DNA of 64,000 nucleotides from Portulaca oleracea (Eukaryota > Streptophyta > Magnoliopsida > Caryophyllales > Portulacaceae), in NCBI GenBank assembly GCA_029582165.1, contig CM055878.1:888001-952000 (forward strand), written 5' to 3'. The position numbers and the translations under genes are program-made. Below, piece after piece: positions 35,810-45,908 of the stretch. The notes under the pieces are model-generated. The model did not search any database. It saw only the letters and a program-made list of their open reading frames with translations, and was not told the DNA's origin. Within the stretch, counting starts at the first letter, position 1. Each line of letters begins with the position of its first letter.

Positions 35810-37053
35810 CTATGATGGTGTTCTTTGTAGGGATAGAATATTTGGTGTAGGAAGGAGAGGTCCTTTGTTGGTATTGAATGGAGGACTTTTGGACCGATAG
35901 TCTTTAAGAGGTGGTGTATTAGGTGTGGGAAGGATGGTTTGCTTTTGGTAGGGATGAGAATTTGTGAATGCCTCGTTGGATAATTGAGTGATGTCCTTAT
36001 AGCAGTCTTTGACCTCTATGGATAGTCTAACATTTTCAGTTGTTAAGAGGTCATTTCTGGTTTTCAAGCTCTCTATGCTTTCGTTCAGATGATTAACATG
36101 CTTCGTGAGATGCTTGACTCTTTCTATTAAGGATCTAGAATATTTGAAAAGATGAAATAATTGTGAGCAAGGTGCGAAGAGGGAAGCGTGAGGAGCTCGT
36201 CAAAGTTTACCTCGTTATGAGATTAGGTTGGATCTTGATCCTCACTTGCGTTTGCCATCAGGCATATATTTGTTATTTCTTCTACCTCACTGTTGCTTTT
36301 ACTGGAATCACTATCACTCCATGTTGCCATCATTACCTTATGGTTTTGCCGTTGAGGCCGACTGTTTCTCTTGTCTTTGTTTCTTCTCGCGTGAGGGCAG
36401 TCCTTCACAAGGTGTTTTGAGCTGCCACAACCAAAACAAATAAATGGGTCAAATTCTTCTTTTATTAAGGCCTTACATTTTGAGGTTGCCTTTCTGTTTT
36501 GTCCATCCTTGATATATTCTCGAAATGTCGGATTTTTCTTTAATAATCTTCTGAACCCTCTAGCTATCATTGCCATTATATATTCCTCATCATCATCTAA
36601 CTTAATGTCAAATTCACGTACTGCCTTGAGGGAAATTCCCTTGGGTTCTGAGAGGTCATTCAATTGGATCTCATGGGCCAATAGTTTTCCAATGAGTTCT
36701 TCCAGCTTGAGGACCTTGAGATCTTGAGCTTCTTCAATGGCTGTGACTTTTCGACCCCATTTTCTTCTAAGCAGGCATCAGAGGACCTTTCTAACTTGTT
36801 CCTCATTTGGATAGGTTTTTCCTAGTAATATGTGGTGGTTGGTGATGTTGCTGAATCTTTTGAACATCTCTTCAATAGTCTCATTTTCTTCCATTCTGAA
36901 GGCCTCATGCTTTTGGACAAGGATATCTACTTTGGTGTCCTTGACTTGACTTGTGTCTTCATATGAGGTTATCAAGTAATCCCAAACCTGCTTCGCAGTT
37001 TCACAGTTAGATACACGTTCAAAATCATTCGAATTTAAACTGCAATAGATCAA
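35810..37053 (-). pseudogene. SIRE/Maximus-type Copia gag, frameshifted
   Basis: The N-terminal piece (37053-36778) is the UBN2-type gag core: CSLNSNDFERVSNCETAKQV, WDYLITSYEDTSQVK, ENETIEEMFKRFSNI. A frameshift leads to 36681-36223: FDIKLDDDEEYIMAMIARGF, one zinc knuckle CFGCGSSKHLVKDC, then an acidic WSDSDSSKSNSEVEE tail and NICLMA, a mark of the SIRE lineage. A third frame (36067-35810) has NDLLTTENVRLSIEVKD, the coiled coil after NICLMA. Gag would build virus-like particles. At least two frame changes make this copy inactive. Confidence 0.8.
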
Positions 37054-37363
37054 GTTAAGGGCATGAGTATTTTTATCTCAATGGCTCCAGCTCTTTATTG
37101 TTCATTTCAGTTCTTTTCTTTGGGACATCTTGACCAACATTGTTCTTCTTCGTGGGAGTAGGATAATCTCCCTCTGTAACCACAATCCAGAGGTCCTCAT
37201 CTTGGTCCTTAAGGAAGACCTCCATTTATCTTTTCCATGACTTGTAGTTTTCTCCAGTAAGTAGTGGAGCTATTGTCCATGCGCATCCTTGAGGAGCTTC
37301 ATTTGTGTTGATAGCGGCGATGATCTTTTCCACGAGTAGTTAAACTCTTGAATTTGTGGACCT

Positions 37364-37375
37364 GCTCTTATACCA
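37364..37375 (-). other. primer-binding site of the gag-only Copia element
   Basis: TGGTATAAGAGC on the minus strand differs by one base from TGGTATCAGAGC, the initiator-tRNA-Met site of plant Copia elements. It lies two bases inside the LTR at 37378. Confidence 0.8.
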
Positions 37376-37377
37376 AT

Positions 37378-38243
37378 TGAAATAACCCTAGAGGGGAGGT
37401 GAATAGGGTTGTATAAAAATTATGCACTTAATCAACAGAAGAACGTCAATAGCACTTATATATCTGAATAATACTTCTTTATTGATAAACATAAAGTGTT
37501 AGAAAATAGAGGAGGTTACAAATTCGGCACAATCATGGACTGTGAGGTCCTCAACAGATGCTTACAAGGGCAGAAGATTCAGGATGAAATTCTACAGCAT
37601 CGGCCTCACAGTTGAGGCAGGAAGAATGCCTTGAACTCACTAAAGTTAGGTCACTCACTCACTTTAGCTATACGACTCTGAGGTCTCACTATAACACACC
37701 TTCTGGTTACACAACTCACTACTCACAACCAAGTACCTACACTCTATCACAAAAATTCTACACACGATTTATCTTACTTGGAATCATTATTTTGAGAGAG
37801 GAGGACAGCCAAGCTTTATATATATGCTTGAGATTCCAATATAACGACTACTTTGAAGTTTTCTTAGTTCTTGATCCTTTCCATCTTTGTGTTGATCTTC
37901 TAATCTTGATTCTTTAGGATCTTTACGCTTGCCGTCCATATATGCTTGATCTTGTGAAGATATGCTTGATCATTATATATGCTTGATCCCTTCCATCTTT
38001 GTGTTGATCTTCTAATCTTGATTCTTTAGGATCTTTAAGCTTGCCATTTTGTAATGATCTTCTGCAATGATACATATCACAATCACTAGATATTATTCTG
38101 GACATATGTTGGAAATATTTTAGAGATATTCAGAATACTTCCCTAAATTTGCTCTTTCAAACAAAGGTATTGCAGTAGCGCGGCGGTGAAGGTCGTCACT
38201 GAACTAGCTGTGGAAGGCCTCAGAGCTCGACTGTGTTTCTTCA
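37378..38243 (-). repeat. 5' LTR of the gag-only Copia element
   Basis: The 866 bp LTR abuts the primer-binding site. ATGTT at 38244-38248 is the right target copy; the left copy GTGTT is at 34166-34170. Confidence 0.85.
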
Positions 38244-38248
38244 ATGTT

Positions 38249-38622
38249 GAACCAAATTTGTCCCTAAATTTAAAATATGAATAGATAGAGTAGTAGCTCA
38301 ATGCAGATATATCATGTCGACTTACTTGTGGCCTAAAGTTGAAAATGTTTGACAAAAGTAATCCTAGCCCATAATTCGTAAAAGTAATCTTAGCCCATAT
38401 TTATAGCTGAAGGTAGAAAATTGGTGACAAAATGCAATTGTTGCCAAAATTCAAAAAGTCATCAGCAATTGTAGTTAGGTGGTCGCCATGATGAAGGACG
38501 GCGGGGAAGAAGCGAAGAAAATTGTGATGATTTTTGGTAGCCTTGATGCAAAGGCGGCAGATATTTCATTTAGGCTCCGATTTTTTTTTTTGTTGGCCTA
38601 GATCATTTTTCTTGTAGCAGTG
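38249..38622 (-). mobile_element. CACTA terminus and subterminal region
   Basis: The end TTTTTCTTGTAGCAGTG at 38606-38622 is the reverse complement of CACTGCTACAAGAAAAA, a standard CACTA terminus. Subterminal words (GCAATTGTTGCCAAAA, AGCAATTGTAGTTAG) also occur on the far side of the two insertions at 33408-33475. The transposase piece at 32500-33240 has the orientation expected if this is the 5' end. The left terminus is not in the window. Confidence 0.65.
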
Positions 38623-39353
38623 GTTGTTGCTAATTTCATGGAAAATGTCGGAAAAGACAAATGATCATAGTTATTGGCTTATTGCTAATCATAGCCTTCC
38701 CCACAACTCATAGAAAGTTCAATATTTAGGGTTTTGCGAACTCCCAACTTTGATTGTGGTGGTTGAATTCATGTAAATTGTTTGCTCTACTTGAATTTCA
38801 AATGAGTTGCACGAATTTCTTGGGAAACCCATCGGAAATTTGGTTGATACTTGGCGCAAATAGAGAAGATAGTCGAAAGCGAAGCAGAGCTCCAGAACTA
38901 ATTATCAAGGTTAAAATTCCAACGAAATTGACTATTTTCTGTGCTTGAAATTCCAACGAAATTGTCTATGCCATTCAACTTTTTATTTTTTGTCAAATGT
39001 ATCACTCTAGGTTCTTTTTTACCAATTTTACCATTACTAGTAAAAACTTTTGTCAAACATACCATTCTCCTAAAGATTAACTGGTCATTGCCTGTAAAGA
39101 AATCTAATTAAAAAGCTCTCTTCAAACTCATGACTAGTTCAATGAAGCTTCTCATTTTTTCCCTCTCCCCCTTTCTCCAGTCAGCTCTCTGCTAGCATGG
39201 CCAAAGATGCAAATTTATACTACAAACTTTCCATTAATCCAACACCTTTTTCCATTGCAATGCCTACAACACCTAATTTTCCATTGATCCACCCAATCTG
39301 CAAGTGCCCTATGCTATCTGGGTAGAAATTTAAAATCAAAATAAGATGATGAG
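38623..39353. other. intergenic DNA with a diverged inverted-repeat segment
   Basis: No gene is seen; the frame at 38754-38948 matches nothing I know. The part 38950-39070 resembles, inverted, 47335-47440 (TTGACAAAAAAT..AAAGTTGA(A/G)TGG). Confidence 0.4.
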
Positions 39354-39980
39354 TGTTGGGTTTATGGCCCAAAATCAGCCTCTTGATCTCACAATTATTT
39401 ATTTCCTAATTGTATTAGGATATTATTTAGGTTTCCTTATTATGTTAGGTTTCCTAATTGTATTAGATTCCAAATTTAATTGGAGTGGGAGTCAAGTTAG
39501 GTTTATAGGGAGTTTATCCTATAAATATAGGTTGTTATCAACCTATACACTTACAGCATACGACAAACACACACATAGAGCATTCTTCACCTCTACCCAT
39601 CCCTAGGTTGTGAGAGTCCTTTAGAGAGTTATTTTGTCTTCAGTATATCCCGTAGCGCTATTAACCCCCTGTGATTTTGCCATCGATCCCCTTGCGTTAT
39701 ATAGCCTATGCTATTAACCCCTTGTGATCTTGCCGTCGATCCCCTTGCGTTATATAGCCCCTTGGGATCTCTCTTGTAATCTCTCCCCTTATACTAGTGG
39801 ATTATTGCTCCGTTGCCGTCCGTAGTTTTTTCCCGATTTGGGTTTCCACATAAATCGTGTGTCTTTATACTCTCTATCTTTTAATTACTGATCTTGTTAT
39901 ATTTCTTCTCAATTTATACATCCCGATAATTACATCTTCCGCTGCAAATACTAGACTATCTTTTACCTCGATCCTAACGA
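39354..39980 (+). repeat. Copia LTR, same family as 2349-2919
   Basis: It starts TGTTGGG and ends TCCTAACG (last base changed from A). CTCTTGATCTCACAATTATT and the following 100 bp match the LTR at 2349-2919, inverted. A primer-binding site follows, so it is a 5' LTR. The rest of the element is missing after about 40040. Confidence 0.75.
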
Positions 39981-39981
39981 C

Positions 39982-39994
39982 CGGTATCAGAGCC
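39982..39994 (+). other. Copia primer-binding site
   Basis: CGGTATCAGAGCC differs from the initiator-tRNA-Met site TGGTATCAGAGCC only at the first base. It lies two bases from the LTR end. Confidence 0.8.
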
Positions 39995-40040
39995 TCACAA
40001 GGGTATCTAACCCAGGTCTAACAATGAGGAATAATAAACA

Positions 40041-40109
40041 CCCATCAAGTAAGATGTGTTTACCTTTCTCTTCCCTTTCTTCTTCCTTCTTCCTTTCCTC
40101 TTTTACCCT

Positions 40110-40154
<45 letters not shown>

Positions 40155-40384
40155 ACACACAAACACAGCCATGCAGCAGTACCAAACACCCACCGCAGAC
40201 CCCTTCACATACCATCCATCAAGGTCAGGACTAACTCAACCACATCATAAGGGCACAGCCGCTGATTCCGCCGTGGGCATTCAACCCCGCCACTTCCCAC
40301 CGCGTCAACCCCTTCTCCTCCTCCTCCTCCTCCTCCTCCTCCTCCTCTGCCGCCACTGCGGCCTATGCAGGGCTAACTCAACCA
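40041..40384. other. low-complexity stretch beside the INTS3-like piece
   Basis: A (CT)n run is at about 40111-40152 and a (CTC)n run at about 40314-40348. The frame 40171-40392 runs through the CTC repeat and is not a gene. AGG(G/A)CTAACTCAACC occurs twice (near 40228 and 40370). Confidence 0.5.
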
Positions 40385-40434
40385 TCTCATAACTCAACCA
40401 CAAATTCCCATCACTAAAAGCTCCACCTACAATC
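40385..40434 (-). pseudogene. INTS3: INTS3-like fragment, downstream piece
   Basis: Read from 40434 leftwards the frame gives VGGAFSDGNLWLSYEMV and joins exactly to LLVSLLRQI in the piece at 46698-47089 when the Copia element and one CAATC copy are taken out. From memory, plant INTS3 has RQIVGGDFSDGNLWLCYEMV here. After EMV the sequence turns into a CTC repeat, so homology ends after about 50 bp, at an exon end or a rearrangement break. Confidence 0.75.
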
Positions 40435-41222
40435 TGTTGGACATGGTTGGAAAGTGGTAAAGGCAATAAGAGTGTTTTTTCTTTCAAACTCTCCTTTGTC
40501 CCACATAGGAGGAATAAGGAGAGTGTTAGTGGTTTAAATATTCCACTACTTGTTGGGCTTAGTGTATTGGCTTGTGAGTGGGTTTTATGGAAGGAGGTAT
40601 GGGCTTGGGCCCCACACGCGCGCGCGCGCGCCGCCGCCGCCATCCGTCCGGCCGGTCCGGGCTGGGCGCGGCGCGTGTCGCGGGTTCGTGGGTCGGGTCG
40701 GTTTTGAATCCGGTTTTTTTTCTTTTTGCGAGTTTTCCTCGCTCGCGGTTTTTTCGCAACGGTCACCGGGTTCTCGCCGTCCATATCCTAACCCATCTTT
40801 GATTCCCAGTAACAACCCAGCCGTTGCCAGCCCGTGATTCTCGCAACCACTTTCTGCTGGCCGTTCCTTGTTTCTGGCACGTTTTTAGGGGCAGTTTTGA
40901 TCCCAGCAGCCCCCCCGTTCCACTATAAAAGGTGTCTGCTTGGTGCCTGGAACAACACACCATCAACAGCTTCTCTTCTCCTCTGCTAAACTCGCTTCCC
41001 TCTCCTCTCCTGTCTTCGTTCTCTCTGGGCATATAGTTCACATACTCCAAGCTTCCTGGCCACGAGTGCACGTGTTCAGAAGCTAGCTGAGTTAACCTTG
41101 GGGAGCGACCGACATTCTCGATTGGCACCGTGGTCGAGCCGTAATCGCTTTCAAGGCAGTGGTCCTTCCACGGCTCAGCTTGTGTCCGTCTCTCACAGCC
41201 TTGATCACATATTGTTCCTACA
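40435..41222 (+). repeat. 5' LTR of the young Copia element
   Basis: Contains a CG alternation at 40617-40631, a GC-rich block to about 40690, and a TATA box (TATAAAA at 40925-40931). The minus-strand open frames across it are not genes; 40305-40784 is LTR joined to the INTS3-like piece. Confidence 0.95.
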
Positions 41223-41246
41223 ATTTAAAAGCGATTAATCTGATCA

Positions 41247-42662
41247 ATGGCTGTTCCACAAAAAACCCTCTTCGAAATTTATAGGTTCGATCTTCTTGAT
41301 GGAACCAACTACAAACGTTGGTCTCAAAAATTGCTGCTCTGTCTCGAGCAATTGGAGATCGACTATGTACTGTCTTCTCCTCACCTGGATAGCGACGATG
41401 ATACTGTTGAGGAAACTGAGACTGAGACAGACCTGGCGATCACTCCTGCGAAGACTCCTGTCAAGAAACCAGATGAAGCCGAGCTGAAAAAATTGGAGAA
41501 AGACAACAAGGTGGCTCGGAGTCACATCCTGAACAATATGACGAACCCGCTATTTGATCTGTTCGTCAACTTCAGATCAGCAAAAACGATATGGAAGAAA
41601 CTGGAAATCAAATATGGAGCAGATGACGCTGGGAAAAAGAAGTACGTGGTTGGCAAATGGCTGCAGTTCCAGATTGTCGACGACAAACCAATCATGGAAC
41701 AGGTCCACGAATATGAGAACCTGTGTGCTGAGGTTCTAGGCGAAGGAATGAAGATGTGTGAAATCCTTCAAGCCAACGTTTTGATCGAAAAGTTCCCTCC
41801 GTCCTGGGCTGATTACAGGAACCACCTCAAACACAAGAAGAAGGACCTTACTCTTCAACAACTTATCAGTCATATGAGGACTGAAGAGGCAAATCGGTTA
41901 AAAGATAAGATGACTTCCTTGTCCTTAAATTCTGTTAAAGCTAACATTGTTGAATCTTCTGTACCCTCTAATAAGGACAGGTTCAAAGGAAAAAACAAGA
42001 AGGACCAGAAGCAATCTAGGCGTCAGAAACAATCCAACAAGCCAGCTAAGGAGATCCAGAAGCAAAGTATTCACTGCTTTATTTGTGGCAAACCAGGTCA
42101 CAAAGCTTATCAGTGCAAACAGAAGAAAGGACCGATCCAATCCCAACAAAGGCCCGCTGGACAGAATAGTGGACAGAATCAAGCCAATCTAACGGAGGAT
42201 TCTGAGATTTTTTGTGCAGTGACGGTGGAGGCCAATCTAGTTACCAACAACACCGAATGGATTCTGGACAATGCAGCAACTAGGCATTTCTGCGCCAACA
42301 AAGATCTCATGTACGACTTTGAGGATGTTCCTGCTGGTGAACAAGTCTTCATGGGAAATGCTGCTACATCTGCGGTGTTGGGTAAAGGAAAGGTTCTTCT
42401 CAAATTTACTTCTGGCAAATCTCTATGTCTGAACAATGTGCTATTTGTCCCTTCCCTTCGTAGAAACCTAGTTTCCAGTAGCTTGCTTGATATTGCTGGG
42501 TTTGAGGTGAACCAGAAAGCTGGGAAAATTGTGATTCTGCGTAATGGGGTGTTTGTTGGGAAAGGGTATCTTAGCAATGGCTTGTATGTCTTGAACATTG
42601 TTTCTAATGCTAATGGAAATGCTTCTACTTCTGCTTATATTGTTGAGTCTATTGATCTGTGA
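41247..42662 (+). CDS. Copia gag and protease, ends at a nonsense codon
   Basis: This 471-codon frame begins 24 bp after the 5' LTR with MAVPQKTLFEIYRFDLLDG. Residues 1-230 are the UBN2-type gag core (NYKRWSQKLLLCLEQLEIDY, KYVVGKWLQFQIVDDKPIM). A basic stretch and a CCHC zinc knuckle CFICGKPGHKAYQC (277-290) follow. Protease starts at WILDNAATRHFC with Asp341. The family norm is D-S/T-G-A, so Gly replaced by Ala in the active-site loop is unusual. The frame stops at TGA (42660-42662) where relatives have Trp before HGRLGH. The start is the first ATG after the LTR. Confidence 0.9.
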   Translation: MAVPQKTLFEIYRFDLLDGTNYKRWSQKLLLCLEQLEIDYVLSSPHLDSDDDTVEETETETDLAITPAKTPVKKPDEAELKKLEKDNKVARSHILNNMTNPLFDLFVNFRSAKTIWKKLEIKYGADDAGKKKYVVGKWLQFQIVDDKPIMEQVHEYENLCAEVLGEGMKMCEILQANVLIEKFPPSWADYRNHLKHKKKDLTLQQLISHMRTEEANRLKDKMTSLSLNSVKANIVESSVPSNKDRFKGKNKKDQKQSRRQKQSNKPAKEIQKQSIHCFICGKPGHKAYQCKQKKGPIQSQQRPAGQNSGQNQANLTEDSEIFCAVTVEANLVTNNTEWILDNAATRHFCANKDLMYDFEDVPAGEQVFMGNAATSAVLGKGKVLLKFTSGKSLCLNNVLFVPSLRRNLVSSSLLDIAGFEVNQKAGKIVILRNGVFVGKGYLSNGLYVLNIVSNANGNASTSAYIVESIDL

Positions 42663-43614
42663 CATGGTAGACTTGGACATGTTAATTTTACATCGCTAAA
42701 CAGATTAAAGAATATGAGACTAATTCCGAATGTTAGCACAGAAATTTGTTCTAAATGTGAAGTATGTGTTGAGGCGAAATTTGCCAAGAAGCCCTTTAAA
42801 TCAGTAACTGCAAGGTCAACAGAACTACTTGAGCTTATTCATTCGGACTTAGCAGACTTTAAGAACACAATGAGCAAAGGGGGGAAAAAGTGGTATATCA
42901 CCTTTGTAGATGACTACTCTAGGTATATAAAAATCTACCTCCTAAGGTCTAAAGATGAGGCTAAGGAAATGTTCTTAAAATATAAAGCAGAAGTTGAGAA
43001 CCAACTAGGCAAAAAGATCAAGAGACTTAGATCTGATCGGGGTGGTGAATATGACTCCAATTCTTTGGCTGTCTTTTGTGAGAAAAATGGCATAATTCAT
43101 GAGACCACTGCCCCTTATACACCACAACAGAATGGTGTGGCTGAACGTAAGAACCGTACCCTCAAAGAAATGATGAACGCTATGCTTTTGAGTTCTGGAT
43201 TGCCTGATAACATGTGGGGGGGAAGCTGTTTTGACTGCTTGTTTTATTCTTAATAGAGTACCCCATAAGAAAATAGACCAGACTCCTTATGAACTTTGGA
43301 AAGGGTACGCCCCAAACTTGAGTTATCTGAAAGTGTGGGGGTGTTTGGCTAAAGTTGCTTTGCCTAGTCATAAGCGGACCAACATAGGCCCTAAGACCTT
43401 TGATGCTGTGTTCATTGGTTATGCTCAAAACAGTGCTGCTTATCGTTTTATGTCGTTAAGTGATTATTCTACTTCTGAATATAGAGATGCTGAGTTTTTT
43501 GAGCATGTTTTTCCTATGAAAATGGTCGTGCCTAATGTTGATCCTACTGTTGAACCAACTGTGGCTATACCTGAAAATGTGCGTTGCCTGCCCCTAATTA
43601 TAGAGAAGTTGTAA
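42663..43614 (+). pseudogene. Copia GAG-pre-integrase and integrase, frameshifted
   Basis: Directly after the TGA the frame continues HGRLGHVNFTSLNRLKN, then the zinc-finger part (CSKCEVC at about 42750-42770). The integrase core has FVDDYSRYIKIYLL with the first Asp, LRSDRGGEYDS with the second, and TAPYTPQQNGVAERKNRTL with the Glu. A run of seven G at 43215-43221, where six keep the frame, shifts it by one. The second frame (43231-43614) carries VPHKKIDQTPYELWKG and FIGYAQNS, the C-terminal domain. A second shift near 43575-43590 leads into the RT frame. Confidence 0.9.
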
Positions 43615-45299
43615 TTGAACCTAGAAGGAGTAAAAGACAAAAGACCTCAACTGATTTTGGACCAGACTTTGTTACTGCTTTTATGGTAGAAGTATGTGAA
43701 GCATACAAAGTGGATTTTGTTTCTGAAGAATTTGTGTCTGTTTTCCTTGTTGAGCAAGATCCAAAAACTTACTCTGAGGCTATTAGGTCTGTTGATGCAA
43801 CCTTCTGGAAAGAAGCTATTAAAAGTGAGATAGATTCCTTGGAGTCTAATAAAACCTGGGAACTAACTGATTTGCCTAAGGGTTGTAGACCTATTAGTAG
43901 TAAATGGATCTTTAAAAGGAAATTGAGGTCTGATGGTTCAATTGATAAATATAAGGCCAGACTTGTCATTAGAGGTTTTGACCAAAAGAAAGGGATTGAT
44001 TACTTTGACACTTATTCTCCTGTGACCAAAATAAGCACCATTAGAACTTTGATAGCTTTAGCTGCTTTATTTGATCTTGTTGTGCATCAAATGGATGTAA
44101 AGACAGCTTTTCTAAATGGTGACTTGGAGGAAGAGATTTATATGACCCAACTTGAGGGTTGTGAGGTCCCGGGTCAGGAGAACAAAGTCTGTAAATTGAG
44201 AAAATCCCTTTATGGCCTTAAGCAAGCTCCCAAACAGTGGTTTGAGAAGTTTAACACCTCTCTTGTGAAAAATGGCTTTCAAGCAAATTCTAGTGATTCT
44301 TGTGTTTATTCAAAGATGTTTGGATCTGATTGTGTGCTTATATGCCTATATGTCGATGACATGCTAATCTTGGGTCCAAATTTCCTTGTAGTCAATAAGA
44401 CTAAGAAACTGTTGTCTTCTTTGTTTGATATGAAGGATATGGGTGAAGCTGATGTGATCTTAGGGATTAAAATTCTGAAAACCAATTCAGGTTATGCTTT
44501 GAGTCAGTCACACTATATTGAGAAAGTGTTAAAGAAATTTAACCACTTTGATGTGACACCTGTAAGAACTCCCTATGATCCCAGCACTTCATTAAAGAAG
44601 AACAATGGTCCCAGTGTGTCTCAATCCGAGTACGCAAAAATTATAGGAAGTGTAATGTTTCTGATGAACTGCACTCGTCCTGATATTGCCTATGCTGTGA
44701 GTAGATTGAGTCGTTACACACATAACCCAAGTAGCGAACATTGGACTGCGCTTTATCGCTTACTTAAGTATCTTAAAGGTACTATGGATTGGTGTTTGCA
44801 TTTTAACAAATTTCCTGCTGTTGTTGAAGGATATTGTGATGCAAACTGGGTTTCTGATAATGATGAAGTCAGTTCAACGAGTGGTTATGTGTTTACTTTG
44901 GGTGGAGGGGCTATTTCTTGGAAGTCTGCAAAACAGACTTGCATAGCCCGCTCTACAATGGAATCTGAATTCATTGCTCTTGAGTTGGCAGGTCAAGAAG
45001 CAGAATGGCTTAGGGGTCTGTTAGCAGACATACCTCTTTGGGAGAAGCCTGAGATTCCTGTCTCTATACATTGTGACTCACAGGCAGCAATTGGAGTTGC
45101 ACATAACAGTGTCTACAATGGAAAGAGGAGACATATCCGTGTTAGACATGGTGCAGTGAAGCAATTGCTGAAACATGGTGTTATATCCTTGCATTACGTG
45201 AGGTCCGAGAAAAATTTGGCGGATCCTCTCACCAAAGGATTAACCAGGCGAGTTGTACTCGAGGCATCGAGGGGGATAGGGCTTAAGCCTATGGCTTGA
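43584..45299 (+). CDS. Copia reverse transcriptase and RNase H
   Basis: This 571-codon open frame covers the end of integrase ([10 protein letters not shown]), the pre-RT segment (WELTDLPKG), RT and RNase H. RT shows [22 protein letters not shown] and YVDDM at residues 256-260, with [15 protein letters not shown] between. RNase H shows [18 protein letters not shown] and HCDSQAAI, and the protein ends [12 protein letters not shown]...GLKPMA. It is unbroken to its stop. The listed start is only the frame edge after the frameshift; in an intact element it would be part of one polyprotein. It would make DNA copies in cytoplasmic particles. Confidence 0.92.
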   Translation: MPAPNYREVVIEPRRSKRQKTSTDFGPDFVTAFMVEVCEAYKVDFVSEEFVSVFLVEQDPKTYSEAIRSVDATFWKEAIKSEIDSLESNKTWELTDLPKGCRPISSKWIFKRKLRSDGSIDKYKARLVIRGFDQKKGIDYFDTYSPVTKISTIRTLIALAALFDLVVHQMDVKTAFLNGDLEEEIYMTQLEGCEVPGQENKVCKLRKSLYGLKQAPKQWFEKFNTSLVKNGFQANSSDSCVYSKMFGSDCVLICLYVDDMLILGPNFLVVNKTKKLLSSLFDMKDMGEADVILGIKILKTNSGYALSQSHYIEKVLKKFNHFDVTPVRTPYDPSTSLKKNNGPSVSQSEYAKIIGSVMFLMNCTRPDIAYAVSRLSRYTHNPSSEHWTALYRLLKYLKGTMDWCLHFNKFPAVVEGYCDANWVSDNDEVSSTSGYVFTLGGGAISWKSAKQTCIARSTMESEFIALELAGQEAEWLRGLLADIPLWEKPEIPVSIHCDSQAAIGVAHNSVYNGKRRHIRVRHGAVKQLLKHGVISLHYVRSEKNLADPLTKGLTRRVVLEASRGIGLKPMA

Positions 45300-45908
45300 A
45301 GAGGTATGGTGGATATCCACTTGTGGTCAAACGAAGCCATGCCAATCTTCGAGGTGCACTACATTCCTATCCCTATGATGCCAGTTAGTGTTTTAAAGGT
45401 TGAGTCTATACTCTTAATGAATCCACGCCCGTTGTGGGGGGTGCTTGTGAGACGCACTGAAGGATTCACCGATGTTTTGTGTGAGGTTGAGCTATTTCGC
45501 TCTTAATAATTTCATAGTCACATTTTGTGGTGGTCTATGTTGAGATAGACTTGATGGAATTACTTAAATAAGTTTGAAGGTCTGGCCGCCTTCTATGAGA
45601 GATTGACGCTGTCTCTCTAAAGCACTTATGAGTCCCAAGGTTTGCGCATGGCCATAAACGCGCAAGTGTGTTCTATCGCGGAGTATGGCTTCTATAGGGT
45701 TGATATGTGTTGTGGGGGAGTCTCAATCAAGGTCCTTTCAAGTTCAAGGCCTAGTCCACTTGATTAGATTATTGGTTGTTGCCTCACATCACTAATGTGT
45801 CAATTCAAATCAAAAGATATTGACGCCTAAGTATCTGACCCATTCTTCTGCCCATTTTTTTTCTTTTTCTTCTGGTGTTGCTCCTCTTGTATACCTTTAG
45901 TGGGGGAT
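45300..45908 (+). other. Copia 3' noncoding region and polypurine tract
   Basis: No Copia domain lies between the pol stop and the 3' LTR. The frame 45306-45506 is probably noncoding. The polypurine tract AGTGGGGGAT ends at 45908. Confidence 0.7.

Larger units (their letters stand above)
34171..38243 (-). mobile_element. Copia element with LTRs and gag only (non-autonomous)
   Basis: LTRs of 869 bp (34171-35039) and 866 bp (37378-38243) begin and end TG...CA. The tRNA-iMet-like primer-binding site is next to the right LTR and an AAAAATGAGAT purine tract next to the left one. The target duplication is GTGTT/ATGTT with one change. Between the LTRs lie gag and about 0.8 kb of noncoding DNA. Protease, integrase, RT and RNase H are absent. 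Gag is of the SIRE/Maximus type. The element inserted into CACTA DNA. Confidence 0.85.

Noticed and set aside
40305..41128. Long minus- and plus-strand open frames in the 5' LTR of the Copia element (also repeated at 45827-46603)
   Set aside because: They lie in the GC-rich LTR, overlap in several frames and recur in both LTRs. One of them is just LTR joined to the INTS3-like piece and a CTC repeat.
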